Under the pieces are notes generated by a model. That model saw only the letters and a list, made by a program, of their open reading frames with translations. It did not search any database and was not told the DNA's origin. From Tretioscincus oriximinensis (taxonomy: Eukaryota; Chordata; Lepidosauria; Squamata; Gymnophthalmidae), in NCBI GenBank assembly GCA_022410635.1, contig JAJVDF010000248.1, positions 772,887 through 836,886 on the forward strand: a stretch of DNA of 64,000 bases, read 5' to 3'. Below are positions 22,536 to 33,098 of this stretch, piece by piece. Each line of letters starts with the position of its first letter. The first letter of the stretch is position 1. Position numbers and translations under genes: made by a program.

Positions 22536-23511
22536 GGCTGCGTGCACACAGCTGTTTTCTTCCTCTGTTGTAGCAACACGAGGAAGGTTGGGGCACATGT
22601 GTTAAGCNTTTCTCAGCAATCACCCTGCAATAAATGCCTTTTGTCCCGGAGTAAACTATTGCTGGGATAATCAGGCATCATTGCTGAGAACCTCCGTCAT
22701 CTCTCGGCCAAACTCCGTCTTCTCATAACCAACCCCCATCCTCTCCAGTGTGCACAAAATGAGGTGCAAGAGTCAAGCCTGAGTGATGTGTTCAGGAGGG
22801 GAGAGATGACAGGCAAGCGCTGCCTCTTTGCTTCAGTGGGGGAATCTGCTCGCCTTTTCCTAAGCCCAAACAGCCCTCCGCCTGCTTTTGGGGGTTGCTG
22901 TCTGGAGATTGGCTTGGCGATGCGATGAGCAGGACATCTTAGCTGTCAAATGGTTTGGCTGAGACGAGGAGGAGGAGGCGGGGAGGTTGACAGCGACAAC
23001 ATCTCAATGCTGCTCATCACTTCGCCGAGCCNATCTCCAGGCAGCAGCCCCCGAAAGCAGGCAGAGGGCTGGCTGGGCTTAGGAAAAGGCTTCTCGTGAC
23101 ATCCAGCCAGCTCCGCCACATTGCTTCTGCTGTGCCCTCCTTCCAGCCAGCCCTCCGCCTGCTTTCAGGGGCTGCTGCCTGGAGATCAGCTTGGTGAAGC
23201 AACAAGCAGCATTGAGATGTCATCGCTGTCAACCTTCCCACCGCCCTCCTCTTCGCCTCAGCTGATCCATCACTTCGCCGAGCCGATCTCCAGACAGCAG
23301 CCCCCGAAAGCAGATGGAGGGCTGGAAGGAGGGCACAGTCGAAGCAACACAGTGGAGCCGGCTGCGTGTCAAGAGAATCAAGTATACAGTGTGAACAGAC
23401 ACCCCATTGTTAGATTCTGGAATAGAGCTTGGTGGTGTGCACAGACATACCATTGCTATATTCCGGAATACAGCTTTGTAGCACTTTCTAGCACGTCATG
23501 TGCACGGAGCC
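22536..23511 (-). mobile_element. Harbinger-like MITE, expanded 976-bp copy
   Basis: The ends 'ggctgcgtgcacacagct' and, inverted, 'ggctccgtgcacatgacg' are flanked by TTA on both sides (22533-22535, 23512-23514). Relative to 2855-3252 and 51008-51435 the copy is inverted and carries about 550 extra bases in the middle. That insert is GC-rich and consists of four alternating inverted units (see 22851-23340). Near the ends it shares 'actattgctggga' and 'gctatattccgga' with its relatives. Frames in the GC-rich part show no transposase motif. Confidence 0.85.
22851..23340. repeat. four alternating inverted GC-rich units inside a MITE
   Basis: A ~50-bp core beginning 'cagccctccgcctgcttt' occurs forward at 22871-22920, inverted at 23022-23071, forward at 23148-23200 and inverted at 23275-23324. 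Wider arms (for example 'cgccttttcctaagccca' and its inverse ending near 23090) make the first pair a larger palindrome. CpG is much denser than in the surroundings. The pattern fits an inverted dimer that was itself duplicated. Confidence 0.85.
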
Positions 23512-23640
23512 TTAGAGACTAACAAGAGAAAGGTAGTCGGCATGAGCTTTCATAGAACTTTCTCTTGTTAGTTTCTAAGTGCCTCAAGCCACCCTTGCTG
23601 GACTTTCTGAACCAGACTAACACGGCTACATCTTTTATGT
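23512..23640 (+). repeat. right part of the interrupted foldback element
   Basis: TTA at 23512 continues as 'gagactaacaagagaaagg', through 'ggcatgagctttcatagaac', to the inverted arm 'ttctcttgttagtttctaag'. It ends 'ttgctggactttctgaacca' and 'gactaacacggctacat', the outer end of this family. With 22513-22535 it forms one foldback copy split by the 976-bp MITE. Confidence 0.82.
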
Positions 23641-26055
23641 TACAATAGAAAACCCGAGATGTAGTTGTTTTCAATTGACTGCCAGGAGGAAAGGGCANCT
23701 GTCATTACAGTATTGATGTTCTGATTCATTAATTCTTGAATATAATGATAGGTATAACAAAATATAAGAACTATCAATATAGCTACTCATTCATTAATAA
23801 ATCCTGTATTTTAGTTTACCAAATTATTGTAGGCTAGGGGAAAGGTCCAACATAGGTTTTAAAAAATGCTTTCTATAACTTGATTTCAAATTAAAATCCA
23901 CAGATCTCATAGACCAGGTTGTAAAACAAATTGATATTGTCAAGATATTTACCCAAAAAATAGAAAACAGCATTGCAAAAACATTTTCTAAAGCACATGT
24001 AAAAATATAAGATCTAAGGCTACATGAGAAGGGAAATAAATACAGTATATAGATAAGACAAAGTGAACATAAAATGAAACCAAAAAATATTATAGTGACT
24101 CTAATTTCCTTTTCTTGGGACATATTTCTGTTTGTTTATACATTCATTTCAGTGTGCAAATATGCAGTGCTGAATAATTATTTTACAGTTGAATAAAAAA
24201 CAGCTTATTTATAATTGAAATTATATCCAGGTTTTACTATGTCAATATCCCCAGTTGCTAATTTCAAGCTTCTATGAAGACCAAGTATGAAGTTCTATAA
24301 GATTTTTGAAGCATTTCAAAGTTGAAAAAGCCACCTTCCAGGGACTTTGACATGCCCACATAAGTTCCTTTGGGGGACAATAACTCCCATGATCCTTAGC
24401 AGATTCAGCACTGGTGAATGTGGCTTTCACACGTTGTAAGCCAAAAAGTCGAACTGATAATTGTTTTTGCACAGGTTTACTAATGCATTTTAAGGTGCTC
24501 ACTATTCCACATTGCGTGGGAATAGTAGTAAATCACATCAAATGTGTAGTAACAGATGCCTAAATCGCATTAGTGTAGAGCTGATTAATANTCGCAGCTA
24601 ATGTGCAGTAGCCATGGCACTGGTATATTGGACATATCTTGCCACCGAAGGGAAAACGACCTGATGTAGCAGCAGGAATCCAAAGTGCAGTTTTGGAAGC
24701 TTCTCCAAGCACCGCTTGGTTTGAATCTCAGCATTTCAGCACTCGGACAGCTCTGAGTTCAGCNCAGAACTGTACAGTGCTGCTTTGTGTTGCCATGCAC
24801 CTGATGTGGCATGTGATTGGCTGCAACATCATGTGTAACAATGCATTGGCATTTGCACAGCAGCACACACATTATTTTGCTGCTGGATGAGAATGTGTAT
24901 AGCACACTGTCCAAAATATTTTAAGGCAGATAAGTGCAAAAAAAACCAACCCATTAGTTCTTTTTGGATCACATTAGCTTATGCATCCCACATTTTCTTC
25001 AGCTAAGAAGCACAAGGCTTTCATCTCCATTAAATATTATTTCCCAAGCTCTATTTATTGCGCTTTAACAACCTCCCTAATAAGTTGCAACCTGCCCTCC
25101 GCTCCAAAATGCCAGGATGGACCATATCAATAAAGTATAAATGTATAGATTATCCCTAAAATATATTTAAAATAAAACCTTCCTCCCTGCCAGGCCAATG
25201 TACAGAAGAAGCTAAGGCTTTGTTTACACAGTAATGTGTTGTAAGGAGTTCCCAATTCCACATTGTCTCATAGGAATAATTGCTACAACATTTATAATGC
25301 TCCCTTAAATGCATTACTGGTAGAACATATTAATCCATCTTAGATGTGTATAAATGCTGGTTAGAGCACATTAGCAATAGTGTGTTTGCAAGTGGAAAAA
25401 ATTAATGGGCTTCTGGGAGGAGCTGCAAGAGGCAAACATATCTTTGCATCTGCCTCTACACCACCTCCAAATCCTCTGTTGGAGAATGCTGCCCTCTCTT
25501 CACAAAGAACTGACAAGCCTACGAATCCAACAGAGAGCAGCAGCTCCACCTGCCTGTGATTGATGCAGACACGAGAAAATTCTTTTGTTAGAAATAAATC
25601 AGCAGACAGTATTTGCCCTTTAGTTCCTTGCAAAATGAATCAATTTGATCTGTATTTGTATGAGTGAATCCCTTCAGATTTATATTGTGAATTATCCAGT
25701 CAGCAAATTTAAAAACCCACTTTGGAAATGAAATTATTTTTTAAAAAGTAGTACTGATTACTACAACTGAGACTGTTATCCTGACACAGCTTCAATATTT
25801 AGGATTTTCCAATATTGTGGGGAATTTAAAGTTATAGAGGAAACATTCTATGCTTACAGAAAACATTAAGGTTTTCATGCTATATTTGTTGTTTCTTGCA
25901 AGCACACACAGACTGGAGTCACACATGCACTGTGATCCAACTTCAGTACTNAAAAACTGAACCAAACCACCCAGAAGTCCACTTTATTCTAGCAGAGACA
26001 AAGATTCATATCAACTCACTATTATAATAGCAACTGATGAAAACTGAATGCCCAG
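23641..26055. other. no gene seen; two weakly similar segments
   Basis: Mostly anonymous. Segments near 24495-24545 ('gctcactattccacattgcg') and 25240-25300 ('agttcccaattccacattgt') are similar, with comparable flanks, and may be diverged copies of one unclassified transposon. 24375-24400 has a 'acaataactcccatgatcct' segment of a kind common at DNA-transposon ends. Frames up to 99 codons show no motif. Confidence 0.4.
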
Positions 26056-26232
26056 TATCTATTTTTATTTCTATTTCTATTTATTTGTACTTATAACCCG
26101 CCCTATACCCAAACGTCTCAGGGCGACCAAACATAGGAGGCGCACATAGCTTTTGTTGCTTTCTTCACAACAGACACCCTGTGAAGGTGGGGCTGAGAGA
26201 GTTCTAAAGAACTGTGACTGGCCCAAGGCCAC
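26056..26232 (-). mobile_element. CORE/MIR-like SINE with L2 tail, antisense
   Basis: The inverse strand reads 'ggccttgggccagtcacagt', a CORE-SINE/MIR hallmark. It goes on through a 'cagccccaccttcacaggg' segment to 'cgccctgagacgtttgggta' and an ATAAATAG tail of 'tttatttctatttctatt' type. The tRNA-like head is cut off at the 26232 side. Confidence 0.75.
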
Positions 26233-26597
26233 TCAGCTGGCTCTATCCTATCTGTGTATATAGGTTGTTAGGCAATCCACACCAATAATTGATTGCAGGA
26301 ATCTGGGCTTTCAAAATAACCCTGACCAGATCTCCCAAACCCCTGGTTTTACAGCCCCCTACTAAGAATACTATTTAATATATTATTGCATAAATAACTC
26401 ATACCGTAAAATGTTTCAAAGAAGAAGTGNGTGATCTTATTCAAGGGGTGTGACACTTGACATCCCCAAAAACCCCACACAAAAATGGTCCCATTATTCA
26501 TGTGCAAAGCAAGTGCAGCAAACCACTCTCACTTCTACCATGTGACTACACAGCAGTAGCAAAAGTGCTTGAAGGCAATAGCTACTTTTCTATATCT

Positions 26598-26720
26598 AGC
26601 AAGGGGGTCTTGTAACAGCTTAGTGACTAACAAGAAAAGGGCAAAAAGCATGAGCTTTCAGAGATGAGTTTATTTCTTCCAACGCTTCTGAGTATCTTTA
26701 CTCAGATGCAGTAACTTCCC
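26598..26720 (+). repeat. degraded foldback copy
   Basis: 'gcaagggggtcttgtaacag' followed by 'cttagtgactaacaagaaaa', 'gcatgagctttcagagatg' and 'cagatgcagtaac' follows the first half and centre of the foldback family. The second arm is not recognisable. Confidence 0.65.
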
Positions 26721-28465
26721 CATCACATTGAGATGATGGTACCTATTCTTCGACTTGCAATCACTCGCTATCAAACAGCTAGTTTGGCTGAAGCTAAGGC
26801 CAGTGGAGGGCTCTTACCTTTCTCCAAACATGGGCCTTAACCTCTGCACCACCATGCCTCATGCTATAAAGTGCTATGGACCTAGACTGACATGTCTACT
26901 TCTTTAAAAGTCATTTTCAACGTTTATTCTGCTTTGCAAGGAGTGTATTACAGACAGTATTTATCTTCCAGCACTCTTTCCAGAGTCTTGTATGGTGGCA
27001 GGCAACATGTGACAGGTGCAACTGACCACCATACTTATGTGACTTTCCATGGTTACTCTCATCATAAATGTGGATGGTTCTTAAAAGAAAAATCAAATTA
27101 ACACAGCATAGATTAAATCAGTAAGACTCGGCTTCCTGTGCTGACATATTCTTTTAAAGTTTGAACATGGCAGTTTCTTCAGTTCTGAAGCACCAGTGTC
27201 ATTTTTCTCAGGCAATGTTCCTTTTACAATCATTTTCTAAGCCTTTTTTAACCCATACAATACGCACAAGATAAATGCCACATCAGTTCCATACCAATAA
27301 TGTCATAGCTATATTAGCGACTGAAGTAGAATTTCATACCTGACACTATTTTTAGTGATTAGAAAACCTTTCCCAGTGTATCTGAACTAATGCATTATAA
27401 CTATGGAAAGTGTCGCTTTCTACTCTTGTCTAACTACCAAACCACCATATACTATTATCTCCATTCTGTATTTCTCAGGCTCAGATACTATTTGTGATAA
27501 AGATTACCAAAAGTTTGAATTTGCATTAATGTTCAGACACACGGCCAATATAAATCCTTCCCTACTTTAGACAATAATTGCATTGCATTTGGCAATTTGG
27601 ACTCAAATAGATCCAGACATGAGCTTTGAAACCATGGAGAGACATTTTCTCTCTTGTACGCAGGAACATATAAAGGGAGAGAGAAAGAGAAAAACAGCCA
27701 CCAAGAGAATCACATCCCTGTTGTCTTCATCCCAATGGAGCTGCTTGGGAACACAGAACTAGCTTCACTGAAGCAAACTGTTCTCTTGCTGGCCCATACT
27801 GCATGGGACCAACAGACAAAAGTGCTGTCAAGAATGAAAGTCTGTGAAAGAACAATGAGGAAAAACAGAGGTCCATTTCTATAGCGACTGGAGTAAATTT
27901 ATATGGCATCAGTACGAATAATTCACCCACTGGAGTCAACCTTCATTTATTTCTTTATTGTTTGTAATATTCTGCTCTCCTTCCTCATTTCGACATGGGA
28001 AGGAGAATTGCCTATGTACAGACTTCTCTCTCACTCTCTTGTTTTTGTTTTATTTTTTGATCGCCTTCTCTCTTTATCTTCATGGACCATTACATGTGAT
28101 TTATTGCTTATCAAACAGCAGCCTGGTTCAATTCCATTTGACAAATGCTAATGCTAGGCCACTTTCCAACTGGCTCCTTTAATGCATAGCATCACAGCAT
28201 GACAATGCTGAAACAAAAGCCTGTCGCAGTGGCTTCACAAGCAGGACATAAACAATGGTTGGAATTTTGGCTTGCCTGAAGCCAGTGGCAAAGAGCTCCT
28301 AGAAGCCAAAATTTTCCTCTTTGTCCCTATTCACATTAAATTCTGTGACACCGCCATACTTTGTGCCTATTGTTTGAGTCATAAGAGTAATCCGACCATG
28401 TAGCAGAAGACTATGAAAATTAGTCTTATTGCGGCTCCAAAATACATCTTGGCAAGAGCAGAAAC
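26721..28465. other. no gene seen
   Basis: Anonymous sequence. Overlapping frames of 69-82 codons at 26892-28182 have no motif. The pyrimidine-rich 28020-28080 segment accounts for two of them. Confidence 0.4.
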
Positions 28466-28535
28466 TTTATTTATTTATTTATTTATTATTTATATACCAC
28501 CCTATTCCTGAAAGTGTCAAGGCAGTTAACAATAA
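28466..28535 (-). mobile_element. L2-type 3' tail, antisense
   Basis: 'tttatttatttatttatt' followed by 'tatataccaccctattcctg' and 'ggcagttaacaataaac' is the inverse of the L2-type tails on the plus strand. Only the tail is present. Confidence 0.65.
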
Positions 28536-29195
28536 ACACAAAATTAGCATATTAAAAATAACTGTGGGTTGTAGTGTTCATATATGAGTGGGAATGTGCC
28601 TTTCTGTTCATTCATTTGATTTTTATAATGTTGCTGTCTCTTTGACAGATTGTCACCTGTCTCCTGCAGAGGTGCATGTTGATTATCTAGTGCACAGGGT
28701 TGAGCTCAAAGCCTACAATGACATTTCTTCATATCATCAACGTCAGTTCATGGCCAGTGACCCAGCTGCCTGCTCTCATTTTATCTCCAAACAATTTTGA
28801 TCATATATAGAGAGAGTGTGTGCTGGAAGATGTCTCATGCCTCTTTCTTCTGTTAGCTTACACAATGAGAAGTAATATCTCCCCTGAACACTGGAGCCAA
28901 TAGCGAATACACAGACTGGACTTCTTGCATTTCAGTAGTTAGAAAAGTGCAAAAAGAAAAGCAAAAATGTTGTCATCATGATGCAATCATATGTACCAAA
29001 CTAACAATAAATCTATTCTGGATGATTGCATCTCATTTGATGTTCAAGACCCAGAAATCCACATAGAGCTATTTTCTAATTCAGGATCTTTGTCTGAAGC
29101 TACTGCTTAAATTATAAGTTTGGGATGCTACAGTATCAGCCCCTCACTCATTGGGTTCATGTCATGAGAAGTACTTTGGGAAACATAATGTATTT

Positions 29196-29197
<2 letters not shown>
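28536..29197. other. no gene seen
   Basis: Anonymous sequence; a 70-codon frame at 28588-28800 has no motif. Confidence 0.4.

Positions 29198-29243
<46 letters not shown>
29198..29243. repeat. (CTA)n microsatellite, ~15 units
   Basis: An uninterrupted CTA/TAC trinucleotide run of about 46 bases. It is a perfect repeat and therefore probably length-polymorphic. Confidence 0.95.
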
Positions 29244-29249
29244 CCAATA

Positions 29250-29308
29250 AGAACATAAAAGAAGCTCTATTGAATCAGATTACAACTCATCTAAGACAGA
29301 ATCCAGTT
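29250..29308 (-). mobile_element. CR1 LINE 3' terminus fragment
   Basis: 'taagaacataaaagaagctc' followed by 'tattgaatcagattacaact' is the diverged CR1 3' terminus (compare 19712-19760). It lies directly after the CTA repeat, a common arrangement where a LINE end borders a microsatellite. Confidence 0.7.
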
Positions 29309-29683
29309 TTGCATTAATATAGTCATGAATAATTAATATACCTATGAATAAAAATGTGTCGAACTGATTCAAACATGAATGAATTTTATTCAACTCAAGG
29401 GGTTGACCAGTTCAAAGTTAAACTAAACTAACTCCAGAGGGGCAGGGTCCAGCAGAACTACTTATACACTCTGATTTGAATTAGGAATTGATCAAAAACA
29501 AGACATAGGGCCTTGGTCATGAGAAGTAGAGAAACGGAGACTGGCATATACACATGCATCATTACTTCTAAATAAAATTGTGTAGTTTATATACCATTTG
29601 TGGGGAAATATACATCTAAGAATATGCTTGATAATTAGCAAAAGAGAGCAAAGTTAATGCTCATAAAGGTAGAAGAAGAATCC
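29309..29683. other. no gene seen; TTCAAA/GAATT-rich part
   Basis: 29350-29440 is rich in TTCAAA, GAATT and related words, like the stretches at 44150-44330, 45690-45900 and 46600-46770. These may be relics of one unclassified repeat family. No gene was recognised. Confidence 0.35.
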
Positions 29684-29822
29684 AAGGTCTTCTCATCTAT
29701 GATATCCCTATCAGAGCAGGAGAATCCAAGATTTTGAGAGATTTGTTCTTCAGGTTCAATTGCAAGAAATCAGTAGGATGTATAGAGTAATTTGCCCTTG
29801 AAATAATATCCCTTTTCATCAG
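29684..29822 (+). repeat. dispersed repeat of unknown family, copy 1
   Basis: The order 'gaatccaaggtcttctca', 'ttcttcaggttcaattgc', 'ggatgtatagagtaatttg' and 'atatcccttttcatcag' is matched in the same order by 31190-31312. I do not recognise the family. No ORF is present. Confidence 0.6.
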
Positions 29823-29848
29823 TTATCAAAGTAGATGATTAAAGTAGT

Positions 29849-29879
29849 TGATTTCAGAGAAATAGGCATGTTAGGCTAC
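29849..29879 (+). repeat. isolated outer end of a foldback element
   Basis: 'gatttcagagaaataggcat' followed by 'gttaggct' matches the outer left end of the foldback family at 20946. The sequence beyond is not foldback-like, so only about 30 bases of the end remain. Confidence 0.5.
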
Positions 29880-30044
29880 TTCCCCAATACGTTTAAAATC
29901 ACCAATTTTAACAAAAGCNAAACAAAACATTCGCAAGTACGTCCCCATTTACCTCCAAACTTCCTCACAATACTCTCTCCGTCCTTATTTCATTCTGGTA
30001 ATCTTGTTACATCACAAACCCCAGAAGCCATTGCTGCACTTGCC

Positions 30045-30820
30045 TTACCACAATTCCCAGCATTCTCTATGAGCAGGGAGCCAATGAGCTTTTACAGCAA
30101 GGATCGGTTACATGGGCTGCGTCCCTGGTGCCGATTTGCTGCGCCAGCAAGGAGGACGCGGGCAGCTTTGTTCTGGCTGTGACAGTTTCCTTTTGGACGT
30201 TCTGGAGCCAGAGGTCCTCACAACTCATTGTGCCTCAGTGCAGTGAGTCGTGACGACCTCTGGGCACAACGGCGCTGTGAAAAGCCCCCGCCAGCCTACT
30301 TCCTACTTCTTTGACGAGCAACGCTTCTCTTTCCCTTCCTCTTTCATGTCATGGTTGTGGATTGGCAGTTCATGCATCTTGGTTGCCAAAGGGGGCTCAA
30401 AATGCCTGGAGCCATGTATCCCCATGACTACCCCATAGTCTGAGGGGCTATGGCCCCACGCTATGGGGACATGGGTAGAAGGTGTCTGCCCAAGTCCTGG
30501 GCTGGCAGATTGGATGGGCTGGCCTTGCCATGGGGCAGGTAGCCAGTGGGCTTACATCACAGGTCAGGTCGGGTGGCTCACCTTAAGTCACCCAAGATGC
30601 TGTACCTGCTGCACCCTACTTATGCCATGGCGTTATCTTCTCCACTTTTGGGTTATGTATTTGAAAGTTGTTTTGTCTGCATGTTCCAATGTTCTTATGC
30701 ATTTTCCTTAATTAGTCTGTATTGGGTTACGCGTACAGTTTGAGTTGCGCTTAGGTTCTTGTTTCTGATAATAAATGGTTTGATTTTTAATCTTCTTGTG
30801 TCTTTTCCCNGGTAGCCATC
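30045..30820 (+). other. GC-rich block with downstream polyadenylation signal, unclassified
   Basis: GC and CpG rise clearly from about 30075 to 30580. It begins near a 'cacaattcccagcattctc' segment of the kind found at DNA-transposon ends. Near its far end lies 'ataataaatggtttg', with AATAAA, then 'cttcttgtgtctttt'. That layout would fit an LTR or a 3' end of a retroelement or transcript. Frames of 60-115 codons here show no domain. It could be an LTR-like repeat, a CpG island, or a processed copy of unknown origin. Confidence 0.4.
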
Positions 30821-31030
30821 CGCAGCAAGGCCCAAAGCCTTGTAAGGAAGGCTCCACTGAATATTTCTTTTGGATTATGCTGCTGAAATATGCGAACAGA
30901 AAACTGGAACAAAAGGCCCTTTTAGCGACTGGATGGCTGAATCTCTGTGAGTAAATGGGGCGAATTCTANATAGTGTTGCTGTCGACTCACTAAATATCC
31001 TAAATGGTTATGCAAACTTAGTCTTAGTTA

Positions 31031-31172
31031 AAAAGTCCAGTACTTTAGAGACTAACAGGGGAAAGGAAGGTGGTATGAGCTTTTGCAAAAATGTTCTGAA
31101 GAAGTATACATGTCTACAAAAGCTCATGCCACCTACCTTTTTCCTGTTAGTCTCCAAGTGCTACAAGCCCCC
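31031..31172. repeat. foldback element, complete arms
   Basis: 'aaaagtccagtactttagag', then 'actaacaggggaaagg' and 'gtatgagcttttgcaaaa', leads to the centre. The inverse returns as 'tacaaaagctcatgccacc', 'ttcctgttagtctccaagtg' and 'ctacaagccccc'. It belongs to the same family as 20946-21122 but its arms are imperfect, implying an older copy. Confidence 0.8.
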
Positions 31173-31189
31173 ATAATAATTAAAGTAGA

Positions 31190-31312
31190 AAGAGAATCCA
31201 AGGCACCTCTCAATATATTGTGAAAGGCAATTTTTTCAAGTTCATATGCAGGAAGTCAATGGGGTTTATAGAGTAGCTTGACCCTAAATCCATATCCCTT
31301 TTCATCAGGATC
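31190..31312 (+). repeat. dispersed repeat of unknown family, copy 2
   Basis: 'gaatccaaggcacctctca', 'ttttcaagttcatatgcagg', 'ggtttatagagtagcttg' and 'atatcccttttcatcagg' parallel 29684-29822 in the same orientation about 1.5 kb upstream. The function and family are unknown. Confidence 0.6.
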
Positions 31313-31338
31313 ATTGTTCTCATGCAGAATAGGTCATA

Positions 31339-31352
31339 GGGGGGGGGGGGGG
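31339..31352. repeat. G14 homopolymer
   Basis: Fourteen consecutive G residues on the plus strand. Such runs can adopt four-stranded structures and are prone to sequencing length error. Confidence 0.9.
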
Positions 31353-31427
31353 TAATCAGAAACCCCTCTTCTTACCTTTATCCCAGAAAATAGAGAATTT
31401 TCAAAGAGTTTTATGTATACTAATATA

Positions 31428-31501
31428 CTGCTCAAAACAATTAAGGGAACACTTTAACCTAACAGTGTATGTTAAAGTGTTCCCTTAATTGTTTTGAGCA
31501 G
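31428..31501. mobile_element. minimal Tc1-like palindrome (two 31-bp ends)
   Basis: 31428-31458 and 31471-31501 are exact inverse complements over 31 bases, separated by only 12 bases. The end begins 'ctgctcaaaacaattaaggg' and continues 'aacactttaac'. A closely similar end bounds Tc1/mariner transposons known from fishes and lampreys. TA is present next to the left arm (31426-31427), and 'tttata' follows the right arm. No transposase is present; only the two ends remain. Confidence 0.82.
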
Positions 31502-31503
31502 TT

Positions 31504-32719
31504 TATAAATGTATTTTAAATTAAAATTAGCATAGCATAGAAGGCAATGCTAACTTTTAGGTCCTGGCCACACATTTACATTTACACGTTCTTTTGTCCT
31601 GTAGAATAAATTTTATTTATTTGGGTTTTTTTCTGATTTAATCCAGAAAAACATGAATTTAACTCATTCTTCATGACTGAAGAAGACTCAAAGGTAAATG
31701 TGTGATCAGGGCTATGTGGATCTTTTTGTTAGTATTCATATGGAACTATAAACCTCTAAGTAAATCCTCAGCTGGATTTTGGCTCCTCTGGAGTAATTTT
31801 TTCCTCATTTCTCCTAATATATTTTGAAAATATTAATAAAGACAGGAAATTATATTCATTTTTCTCATCATTTCCTCCTCTGCCAGCATTTCACATTTCC
31901 TTATTGGTCTTGGGTATAAAACTTTGCCTAACTGAATGTTTTGCATGCATCATGTAATGTTTCCCCTTCCACTCTCTTATCCTGCATTTTTCCTATTCTT
32001 GAGGATATTTCCATATTGAGAAACATTTCCGTATTCAAAAAAGAGGAAAGGAGACATGAACATTGTATGCCCTGTGGTTAGTCAGAAACTATCATTATGA
32101 TTAAAGCAAAAATGTTATCTCACTTCATGGCTTGGATGGTTACTGTCTAGGTGCCTATTGTTAATGAGCAATTTCATGACTTTTTTCTTTCTCCTTTTCA
32201 CTATTCATTATCTTGATAACTATCACCATTAATTGGAAGCAGAAACCTTGAAATATGAAGACATGCCTTCACAATAGAGATGTTCCTCTTGTAAAAGAGG
32301 ATAACAGGGCATCCTGCATATTCACGTGCAAGCGGTGGTGTGGAAANGCTTTAGTTCTTTAAGCTCAGACACAATGATCAGGATCATGGAGGAATTGTAT
32401 ATAGAATGCACAGAGTTAAAAATATGCATTCTCCTCTAGGTGAATCCTACGTAATCCTGAATCCAGTTATTTTGAATCTCAGTTCTGTTGCCACTAAGTT
32501 GATTAGGAAGCATACCTGAGGTTCTTAGCAGCAATATCTTTCTTTGCAGGCAGAATCCCAGTTAAATGCAACCTGCTGTGTGGCATTTCCCACCAAACTG
32601 CTGAGTATAATTATATATACAGCAGTAAGACAATGATGAAATAAGGTATCTGTGCAAATTCTGAGAAGTGGGTGTTTGTCTCTATGATTAAATAATTGGG
32701 AACAATCACAAGGGACTAA
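31504..32719. other. no gene seen
   Basis: Anonymous AT-rich sequence; a 68-codon minus-strand frame at 32525-32731 has no motif. Confidence 0.4.
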
Positions 32720-32861
32720 GGCTGCATCCACGTATCACTTTTATCTCACTGCTATAATGGAACATTCCACAATAAAGCATTNTGTGGACTGGTTTATTCC
32801 AGAATATCTATGCTTTATTGTGGAATAAAGGGGAACAAGTAAATGACATGTGGATGCAGCC
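32720..32861. mobile_element. palindromic Harbinger-like MITE, ~140-bp subfamily, copy 2
   Basis: The 142-bp element is flanked by TAA on both sides (32717-32719, 32862-32864). The left end 'ggctgcatccacgtatcac' mirrors the right end, the inverse of 'gacatgtggatgcagcc'. The interior palindrome around 'ttccacaataaagcat' and 'atgctttattgtggaata' makes almost the whole element self-complementary. It shares its core with 17729-17862 and 62757-62920, and its terminal GGCTGC with the ~400-bp MITEs. Confidence 0.87.
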
Positions 32862-33011
32862 TAAGAGGCACAGCTGAAATGGAGGTCATGGAAAAGCAAA
32901 GACTTGGTTCCATACTTAACTATGCTTAGAGTCATTGCATCACTTTCAGTATAAATAGTTCCCAATTATAAATAGATTTTAGAAAGCCACAGTGTAAATC
33001 CTTTATCTACT

Positions 33012-33098
33012 AGGCCTTATTCTGGATTATATCTNAAAATAGGAACTGAATCCAGGATGTGGATGTTAGGTCCCAATTCTGAAATATAATCCAGTATA
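33012..33098. repeat. foldback repeat with ~24-bp arms
   Basis: 'attctggattatatctnaaa' (from 33019) pairs with the inverse of 'ttctgaaatataatccagta' (to 33097). The spacer contains 'tccaggatgtggatg'. The arms are diverged and one contains an N. It may be a decayed MITE. Confidence 0.6.

Noticed and set aside
23017..23522. Overlapping frames in the GC-rich MITE interior as a transposase
   Set aside because: They are produced by alternating inverted repeats, they mirror one another, and no DDE or helix-turn-helix motif is present.
29198..29243. CRISPR-like or regulatory array
   Set aside because: It is a plain CTA trinucleotide repeat without spacers.
30250..30743. Plus-strand frames in the GC-rich block as a host exon
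   Set aside because: High GC lowers stop frequency. The frames overlap in different phases and show no conserved domain.
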